Assembly (NCBI GenBank): GCA_002713555.1
Contig: PATG01000092.1
Coordinates: forward strand, 1 to 11,875
From: Planctomycetaceae bacterium
GTDB taxonomy: Bacteria; Planctomycetota; Planctomycetia; Pirellulales; Lacipirellulaceae
Length of the DNA: 11,875 nt
Reading direction: 5' to 3'
The notes beneath the pieces are model-generated. The model made no database searches. It was given only the letters and a program-made list of their open reading frames with translations, and was not told the DNA's origin. This document shows positions 6,803-11,875 of this stretch, piece by piece. How positions within the stretch are numbered: the first letter of the stretch is position 1; each line of letters begins with the position of its first letter. The translations under genes were made by a program, and so were the position numbers.

Positions 6803-8821
6803 ATGCCCCGCTACAACCCTGCAGTAATTGAGCCAAAATGGCAAACTTTTTGGGAAGAGCAGCAGACTTTTGCTACCCCCAGGCTACCCGAAGGTAAAAA
6901 GATCTATGCTCTGGACATGTTTCCTTATCCTAGCGGAGATGGGCTGCATGTGGGCCATCCTGAGGGCTATACGGCCACAGATATCGTCTGCCGCGCTGGG
7001 CGCATGCAAGGTCAGACCGTATTGCACCCGATGGGGTTCGACTCTTTTGGCCTGCCAGCTGAGGAACATGCGATTAAGACGGGCGAACACCCGCGTGTGC
7101 AAACTGAACAGAATATCGATACCTTCCGGCGTCAGCTCAAGATGCTGGGGTTCAGCTACGATTGGTCACGAGAGTTGGCCACCACGGACGTCGAATATTT
7201 CCGCTGGACCCAGTGGATCTTTTTGCAACTTTTTGACACCTGGTTTGACCCCACGGAGCAAAAAGGTCGACCCATTCATGAGTTGCCGATTCCAGACGAA
7301 GTCGCCAGCGCAGGTGACGATGCCATTCGTGAATATCAAGACGATCACCGCCTGGCATATCAAAGCGAAGCGCCAGTCAACTGGTGTCCTGCACTCGGCA
7401 CCGTATTGGCCAACGAAGAAGTCATCGATGGGTTAAGCGAACGAGGTAGTCACCCGGTGGAACGTCGGCCGCTGCGGCAGTGGATGTTACGCATCACGGA
7501 TTACGCCAGCCGATTGGAAGAAGATCTCGATAAACTTGACTGGCCCGAAGGTGTCAAAGCCCTCCAACGCAACTGGATTGGACGGAGCAATGGTGCCGAA
7601 GTAGATTTTAAAATTGCGGGAAGTGCTCTGGAGGAAGGAGGGAGCAATCAGGCCGAAACGCAATCCGGGATATTCCCTCGCAAACCGGCCCCGGATGTAC
7701 TGCGCATCTACACCACGCGACCTGACACTTTGTTCGGTGCTACCTACATGGTAATTGCCCCAGAGCATCCGTATGTCGATCGTCTCACGGCCTCCAAAAA
7801 CTCCAAACGTGTTAAAGCCTATTGCGAACAGGCCGCTGCCAAAAGCGATCTGGATCGCACCGAACTTTCGAAAGACAAGACAGGCGTGTTCACAGGCAGC
7901 TACGCCATCAACCCGGTGAACAATGAACCAATACCCATTTGGATCGCCGACTACGTATTGATCAGCTACGGCACAGGAGCCATCATGGCCGTACCGGCCC
8001 ATGACGAACGCGACTTTGAATTTGCAAAGCAATTTGATATCCAGATCAAGGCCGTTGTTGATCCGGGGGACCAGGTTACGCCAGCAGAGCGCATGCAGAT
8101 TCTAGATGGAGAACAAGTCTACACTGGGCTTGGTGTGGCTGCGAATTCTGGACAGTTTGATAATCTGTCGACCCAACAATTCAAAGAAGATATCACGAAC
8201 TGGCTTGCCGATCGGGGCGTTGGCCGACAAGCCGTAAATTACAAGCTCCGAGATTGGCTATTTAGCCGACAACGCTTTTGGGGCGAACCCTTTCCAGTCG
8301 TGCACGAACTTGACAAAGATGGCAACAAAACTGGACGTGTGCGCACGGTTCAAGCTTCTGACTTACCTATCGACTTGCCGCACCTCGATGACTTTAAACC
8401 CCACGGCCGGCCTGAGCCCCCTCTCGATAAGGCACCCAACGAATGGCTCTACCCTGTAATCGACGGAGTGAAATACAAACGCGAAACCAATACCATGCCC
8501 CAATGGGCCGGCTCCTGCTGGTACTACTTGCGGTTTATCGATCCAAAAAACAGTACCTGTTTGGTTGATCCAGAACTCGAAAAGGCCTGGATGCCTATCG
8601 ATCTTTATGTGGGTGGTGCAGAACATGCTGTGTTGCATTTGCTCTACGCTCGTTTCTGGCACAAGGTACTTTACGATCGTGGTGTGGTCAGCACGCCTGA
8701 GCCATTTCATAAACTGATCAACCAGGGAATGATACTAGGCGGAAACAACGAAAAAATGTCCAAAAGTCGTGGTAATGTCATCAATCCGGATGATGTGGTC
8801 AAAGAATACGGTGCGGACTAA
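6803..8821 (+). CDS. leuS: Leucyl-tRNA synthetase, N-terminal catalytic part (ends at in-frame TAA)
   Basis: This 672-residue reading carries the N-terminal three quarters of a bacterial class I LeuRS, which charges tRNA-Leu. Seen: conserved start [18 protein letters not shown] (2-19), HIGH-type HVGH (49-52), [15 protein letters not shown] (77-91), CP1 editing domain with [12 protein letters not shown] (304-315) and [13 protein letters not shown] (396-408), [13 protein letters not shown] (484-496), and KMSKSRGN (651-658). A TAA then stops it at codon 673, before the end of the stem-contact region. The anticodon-binding and C-terminal domains continue in the same frame from 8822. Without them the product should not charge tRNA efficiently. 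The ATG at 6803 is chosen because the family N-terminus begins there; an in-frame TTG at 6746 adds 19 unrelated residues and coincides with the predicted transcript start. No Shine-Dalgarno is visible. A variable insertion lies at about 272-298. Confidence 0.93.
   Translation: MPRYNPAVIEPKWQTFWEEQQTFATPRLPEGKKIYALDMFPYPSGDGLHVGHPEGYTATDIVCRAGRMQGQTVLHPMGFDSFGLPAEEHAIKTGEHPRVQTEQNIDTFRRQLKMLGFSYDWSRELATTDVEYFRWTQWIFLQLFDTWFDPTEQKGRPIHELPIPDEVASAGDDAIREYQDDHRLAYQSEAPVNWCPALGTVLANEEVIDGLSERGSHPVERRPLRQWMLRITDYASRLEEDLDKLDWPEGVKALQRNWIGRSNGAEVDFKIAGSALEEGGSNQAETQSGIFPRKPAPDVLRIYTTRPDTLFGATYMVIAPEHPYVDRLTASKNSKRVKAYCEQAAAKSDLDRTELSKDKTGVFTGSYAINPVNNEPIPIWIADYVLISYGTGAIMAVPAHDERDFEFAKQFDIQIKAVVDPGDQVTPAERMQILDGEQVYTGLGVAANSGQFDNLSTQQFKEDITNWLADRGVGRQAVNYKLRDWLFSRQRFWGEPFPVVHELDKDGNKTGRVRTVQASDLPIDLPHLDDFKPHGRPEPPLDKAPNEWLYPVIDGVKYKRETNTMPQWAGSCWYYLRFIDPKNSTCLVDPELEKAWMPIDLYVGGAEHAVLHLLYARFWHKVLYDRGVVSTPEPFHKLINQGMILGGNNEKMSKSRGNVINPDDVVKEYGAD
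8819..8821 (+). other. leuS: In-frame TAA interrupting leuS
   Basis: The codons around this site read Gly-Ala-Asp, TAA, [10 protein letters not shown]. In related LeuRS proteins the residue between GAD and LRLYEMF is normally Ser, Ala or Thr, so the simplest history is TCA (Ser) to TAA by one C-to-A change. The frame is the same before and after, so this is not a frameshift. Joined through the stop, the protein would have 884 residues, the normal size. Other genes here (the apgM-type gene, glgC, the MORN gene and leuS itself at 9455-9457) end in TAA, so genome-wide reassignment of TAA is unlikely. Confidence 0.95.
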
Positions 8822-8836
8822 CTAAGACTTTATGAA

Positions 8837-9457
8837 ATGTTCATGGGTCCGTTGGAAGCGACCAAACCATGGAACATGGAAGGCGTAAATGGTGTCTTCA
8901 GCTTCTTAAACCGGGTCTGGCGGATGATTCTCGATGAAAACGCTGAAGAGGTCACTCTCAACGCCGCCGTATGTGATGATGATCCAACCGACGAACAAAA
9001 CCGTGTCTTGCATAAAACGATCAAAGCGGTCACAGAGGACATCGCCAAACTATCTTTCAATACAGCCATTGCACGCATGATGGAATTTACCAACTTTTTT
9101 ACCAAGCAAAGCCAAAGACCTCGTGTGGCAATGAAGGCGATCGTGCAATTGCTATCTCCATTTGCCCCACATATTGGGGAAGAATTATGGCAGGCCCTGG
9201 GTCACCAAGAGTTGCTCGCTTACGAACCCTGGCCCATTTTTGACGAAGCAAAAATTGTAGAAAACGAAGTAGAAATTCCTGTGCAAATCAACGGAAAAGT
9301 ACGCTGCAAAATTACGGTGTCAGCCGATGCGGATCAGCCTCAAATCGAACAATTGGCACGAGAAAATACGCGTGTTATCGAGCTACTTGCAGATAAAAAA
9401 ATTGTTAAGACCATAATAGTCCCAGGGCGCTTATTGAACTTTGTGGTAAAAGGGTAA
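8837..9457 (+). CDS. leuS: Leucyl-tRNA synthetase, C-terminal anticodon-binding part
   Basis: LeuRS homology resumes at the codon after the TAA (8822) and runs 211 codons to a TAA at 9455-9457. If translated separately, the first ATG is at 8837 and gives 206 residues. Seen: [12 protein letters not shown] at the start, [15 protein letters not shown] (18-32), the helical anticodon-binding domain with [17 protein letters not shown], then [14 protein letters not shown], and the C-terminal tRNA-binding domain with [13 protein letters not shown]. No residues look degraded and no second stop or frameshift occurs, so the segment has been under selection until recently or still is. No Shine-Dalgarno precedes 8837. 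Reinitiation 15 nt after the stop is conceivable but unproven. A natural two-subunit LeuRS is known in Aquifex, which gives a precedent for a split enzyme. Confidence 0.88.
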   Translation: MFMGPLEATKPWNMEGVNGVFSFLNRVWRMILDENAEEVTLNAAVCDDDPTDEQNRVLHKTIKAVTEDIAKLSFNTAIARMMEFTNFFTKQSQRPRVAMKAIVQLLSPFAPHIGEELWQALGHQELLAYEPWPIFDEAKIVENEVEIPVQINGKVRCKITVSADADQPQIEQLARENTRVIELLADKKIVKTIIVPGRLLNFVVKG

Positions 9458-9512
9458 GGGCCACGATCGAACACTTATATTATCTGCACGAAGTGGATTG
9501 AGAGTCTCTCCC

Positions 9513-9552
9513 AAGTCCTGCCTCCCCCGTTATTTTAGGAAAGGGACTTTTT
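9513..9552 (+). terminator. Possible intrinsic terminator after leuS
   Basis: AAGTCC (9513-9518) can pair with GGACTT (9544-9549), with an inner CCT (9521-9523) and AGG (9537-9539) pairing. The T-run at 9548-9552 overlaps and follows the stem. The stem is short and the loop long, so this is a weak candidate. It lies in the 165-nt gap between leuS and glgC, where the two transcription units would be expected to separate. No convincing glgC promoter could be picked in the rest of the gap. Confidence 0.28.
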
Positions 9553-9622
9553 AGCTTTTGTAACAGCATCACTCGAACCGATTGCACCTTCAATTGCAGA
9601 TCAAAAAACACTGGAAATCGCC

Positions 9623-10909
9623 ATGAAAAACACAGTTGCAGTTGTCCTCGGCGGAGGGCAAGGGACTCGCTTGATGCCACTGACTAAATATCGGTCGAAG
9701 CCGGCGGTACCTCTGGCAGGTAAGTATCGATTGATTGACATCCCTCTTTCAAACTGCATTAACAGTGGGTTGAACCGCATCTATGTTCTTACCCAATTTC
9801 TTTCAGTAAGCTTGCACCGCCACATTCGTGGCACCTATCGCTTTGACAATTTCAGTGGTGGATTTGTAGAGATTCTTGCCGCCCAGCAAACCATTGCTGA
9901 AGAAACGGACTGGTACCAGGGGACCGCCGACGCAGTTCGTAAGAATCTTCGATATTTAACGCAGCCGGGAATCGATTATGTCGTCATCTTATCGGGAGAT
10001 CAGCTGTACCGCATGGACTTCCGAGCCATGCTGAAAAATCATCAAGAGTCTGGCGCTGATATTACGATCGCCGCCAAACCGGTCCATGACCACGAAGCTC
10101 AATCACTAGGAATCATGAAAGTCGATGACTCCGGACGTGTGACTGGTTTTCTTGAAAAACCTACGTCGGATGACGAACTAAGAAATGTTCGTATGGACCC
10201 CACATGGATCGACAAGCATGGTATTGAGAGCAGTGGCCGAAGCTGCCTGGCCAGTATGGGCATCTATCTGTTCAATCGAAAAGTTTTAGCCAATGTCCTT
10301 GAAGAAAAAGGGTACCGTGACTTTGGCAAGGAAGTTTTTCCATCTGCGATCAACAATAAACATGTACAAACACATTTGTTTGACGGGTACTGGGAAGACA
10401 TTGGCACGATTGGTTCATTTTTTGAAGCGAATCTGCAGATGGCACAACCCCAAGCTCCATTTCAGTTGGTTACCTCTGATTTACCAATCTACTCGCGCCC
10501 ACGATTCTTACCTCCCACAAGAATTGACGGTTCGACTGTCAAAGGCAGCCTGGTAGCGGACGGATGTATCATTGAGCCTGGTTCAAATGTAGAAAACAGC
10601 GTGATCGGGTTGCGATGTCAAATTGGACGAAATGTAACAATTCGCAACTCAATCATTATGGGTGCCGACTTTTACGAATCGCCTGCCGACCGGAACGCCT
10701 CTGGAAAGAACCTCATGCCAGTAGGTGTGGGAGATGGTACGATCATAGATGGCGCTATCGTCGATAAGAATTGCCGCATTGGACCTGAAGCAAGAATTAT
10801 CAATCAGAATCAGATTGAGGAGGGTGCATTAGGTCCTTTTTGCCTCATCCGAGACGGAATTCTTACCGTCGAAAAAGGAGCCTGTTTGCCACCTGGTTGG
10901 AACACCTAA
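9623..10909 (+). CDS. glgC: Glucose-1-phosphate adenylyltransferase (ADP-glucose pyrophosphorylase)
   Basis: Makes ADP-glucose from glucose-1-phosphate and ATP, the committed step of bacterial glycogen synthesis; cytoplasmic, usually a homotetramer. The 428-residue length is normal. Seen: nucleotidyltransferase N-terminus with GGGQGTRLMPLT (10-21) and KPAVPLAGKYRLIDIP (26-41), WYQGTADAVRKN (97-108), the catalytic-metal segment LSGDQLYRMD (123-132), the sugar-phosphate motif FLEKP (176-180), and YWEDIGT (256-262). A C-terminal left-handed beta-helix follows (about 307-412; many isoleucines and valines in hexapeptide steps such as CIIEPGSNVENSVIGLRC). The sequence style is closer to cyanobacterial and plant enzymes than to the enterobacterial one. 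The ATG at 9623 begins the conserved block and no earlier start fits. No other glycogen genes are in the window, so it is probably monocistronic or separated from them. The stop is TAA at 10907-10909. Confidence 0.96.
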   Translation: MKNTVAVVLGGGQGTRLMPLTKYRSKPAVPLAGKYRLIDIPLSNCINSGLNRIYVLTQFLSVSLHRHIRGTYRFDNFSGGFVEILAAQQTIAEETDWYQGTADAVRKNLRYLTQPGIDYVVILSGDQLYRMDFRAMLKNHQESGADITIAAKPVHDHEAQSLGIMKVDDSGRVTGFLEKPTSDDELRNVRMDPTWIDKHGIESSGRSCLASMGIYLFNRKVLANVLEEKGYRDFGKEVFPSAINNKHVQTHLFDGYWEDIGTIGSFFEANLQMAQPQAPFQLVTSDLPIYSRPRFLPPTRIDGSTVKGSLVADGCIIEPGSNVENSVIGLRCQIGRNVTIRNSIIMGADFYESPADRNASGKNLMPVGVGDGTIIDGAIVDKNCRIGPEARIINQNQIEEGALGPFCLIRDGILTVEKGACLPPGWNT

Positions 10910-10946
10910 ATAGTATAAAAGTTGGGTAGAACACCAAATAACCCTG

Positions 10947-11051
10947 CTATTCTATACGACTGGTCCCAAATCCAGCAGGAGTCCCAGCCAGCATCGAGCG
11001 AATCTCCGGCAGGCGGTTGGTGAGTTGCCCAGTCTGTGCGATACTGGACAT
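10947..11051 (-). CDS. Possible small protein of unknown function, 34 residues
   Basis: The 203-nt gap between glgC and the MORN gene (10910-11112) contains one minus-strand reading from ATG (11051) to TAG (10947-10949). It encodes 34 residues with mixed, protein-like composition, including GQLTNRLPEIRSMLAGTPAG. An in-frame stop lies a short way upstream, and only a weak CAGGA, 13 nt before the ATG, could serve as a ribosome binding site. I do not recognise it. It may be a chance reading or a remnant of a former gene. The rest of the gap shows only weak hairpins: GTATA at 10913-10917 with TATAC at 10953-10957, enclosing GGGT at 10924-10927 with ACCC at 10941-10944; and ATCCT at 11064-11068 with AGGAT at 11075-11079. 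None is a clear terminator. Confidence 0.15.
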   Translation of the reverse strand: MSSIAQTGQLTNRLPEIRSMLAGTPAGFGTSRIE

Positions 11052-11112
11052 TCTGGGAATGGAATCCTGTTCCTAGGATCAAACGTTTTTCTAAATAGCG
11101 AGATACTTCACA

Positions 11113-11826
11113 ATGAAAAATATTGCCATGAAATCCTTTTCTCTGACAATCCTATTGTTTGGCTTTCTTTGGACAGCTGAATGCTCAGCGGCTCCAATCC
11201 CAGAAGAGGGTCGCATCTATCTTGAAGTGCCCGAGCCTGCCCCCACACCCATAGAAAGTGGGCGTCAAAAGATAGAAGAAAAATATGAAGATGGCTCAGT
11301 GCGCCTCGTCAGGATGGTTGCTAAACTTTCAGATGATTCCTACATGAACGTGGGAGAATACATCGAGTATTACCGCAATGGTCAGAAATTTACGGAAGGC
11401 ACGTTTAGCCAAGGAGTTCACGAGGGTCCTTGGACCTATTGGCATCCAAATGGCCAGGTTTGCAAGACTGTCACCTACAAAGGAAGCAAGCCCCATGGAC
11501 AATGGGATGTATTCCTCGATGATGGGACTCTCATGGCATCGAAGAGTTATAAAGAGGCTAAACGAGATGGTACCTGGAAAATTTACTATCGCGATGGGAA
11601 ACAAATACGAATGGAGATTACGTACAAGGATGGCAAGATCGATGGTGATCGGATCATGTATTACGAGAATGGCAACAAGAAGGGTTTCATGCAATTTAAA
11701 AATGGAAAAAGATCAGGCAAAGCTATTTATTGGAATGAGGATGGAGAGAAAAGCGTAGAAGCCGAATATGAAGATGGAAATATAGTTGGCAAAATCAATC
11801 GCTATGATGAAAACAAGAAACAATAA
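11113..11826 (+). CDS. Secreted MORN-repeat protein (MORN_2 / YwqK-like)
   Basis: A 237-residue protein of unknown role. The N-terminus is a typical Sec signal peptide: basic MKNIAMK, hydrophobic SFSLTILLFGFLW (8-20), then a likely cleavage near CSA-A or SAA-P (24-27). The cysteine lacks a lipobox context (TAEC), so it is probably not a lipoprotein. A short Pro-rich linker (36-48) leads to about six MORN_2-type repeats of 21-24 residues from about 79 to 222, with a partial seventh. Typical units are GPWTYWHPNGQ (105-115), GTWKIYYRDGK (153-163) and GDRIMYYENGNKKG (178-191). Such beta-hairpin repeats occur in extracytoplasmic bacterial proteins and in proteins often labelled YwqK-family antitoxins, a label with little functional support here because no toxin gene is adjacent. 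Base composition is more A+T-rich than its neighbours. The start is ATG 11113; ATG 11128 is an alternative that keeps the signal peptide. The stop is TAA, and 11827-11875 hold nothing identifiable. Confidence 0.85.
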   Translation: MKNIAMKSFSLTILLFGFLWTAECSAAPIPEEGRIYLEVPEPAPTPIESGRQKIEEKYEDGSVRLVRMVAKLSDDSYMNVGEYIEYYRNGQKFTEGTFSQGVHEGPWTYWHPNGQVCKTVTYKGSKPHGQWDVFLDDGTLMASKSYKEAKRDGTWKIYYRDGKQIRMEITYKDGKIDGDRIMYYENGNKKGFMQFKNGKRSGKAIYWNEDGEKSVEAEYEDGNIVGKINRYDENKKQ

Positions 11827-11875
11827 CAAGCTTAGCCTTCTTTACCTGCCAAAACTGCTGTAGTTGCTGCGTTCG

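Noticed and set aside
6606..6836. N-terminal extension of hom up to 6836
   Set aside because: The extra residues do not match the family, include promoter-like DNA and run into the leuS start; homology begins at MEKTKVAIIGLG.
7487..8032. 181-residue minus-strand reading inside leuS
   Set aside because: It is antisense to the conserved LeuRS editing domain and has shadow-like composition.
8819..8821. Reassigned TAA codon or selenocysteine/pyrrolysine-type recoding in leuS
   Set aside because: TAA ends at least four genes in this window normally, and known selenocysteine and pyrrolysine recoding use TGA and TAG.
1..11875. Search for a defence island, prophage, integron or CRISPR array
   Set aside because: All large readings are explained by housekeeping genes; no spaced repeats, integrase, transposase or defence domains are visible.

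Overview
The window reads as chromosomal, housekeeping DNA from a free-living bacterium, most likely a planctomycete of the Pirellulales type. This is an inference from the long ValRS with lineage-looking insertions, the LeuRS and GlgC sequence style, the weak or missing Shine-Dalgarno sites and the moderate G+C. There is no rRNA, tRNA gene, CRISPR array, transposase, integrase or phage gene. All recognisable genes are core metabolism or translation, apart from one secreted repeat protein.

Layout: positions 1-198 are intergenic and hold two palindromic, repeat-like structures. A minus-strand block then runs, in transcription order, hom (homoserine dehydrogenase, 6605-5310), an apgM-type phosphoglycerate mutase homologue (5307-4105, starting 2 nt after hom), valS (3987-709) and a small DUF151 bifunctional-nuclease-family gene (612-199). 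A 188 to 197 nt divergent spacer (about 6606-6802) separates this block from plus-strand leuS (6803-9457). After leuS come glgC (ADP-glucose pyrophosphorylase, 9623-10909) and a secreted MORN-repeat protein (11113-11826).

How the genes fit together: hom makes homoserine, the precursor of threonine, methionine and isoleucine. The mutase homologue immediately downstream belongs to the group proposed to act as an alternative homoserine kinase, so hom and this gene may be two consecutive steps of threonine synthesis. valS and leuS flank them, so the cluster joins aspartate-family and branched-chain amino-acid use. glgC commits glucose-1-phosphate to glycogen synthesis and looks like a separate unit.

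The most striking observation is in leuS. The reading frame is intact from start to finish except for one TAA at 8819-8821, 18 codons after the KMSKS motif, at a position where relatives usually have Ser, Ala or Thr. Everything after it is well-preserved LeuRS sequence. It could be a sequencing or assembly error, a recent nonsense mutation, readthrough, or a two-chain LeuRS. Second in interest are the apgM-type gene coupled to hom and the unusual ValRS, which has an extra zinc-ribbon-like insertion, a coiled insertion in the editing domain and TMSKS in place of KMSKS. I found no clear new defence, mobile or RNA system.
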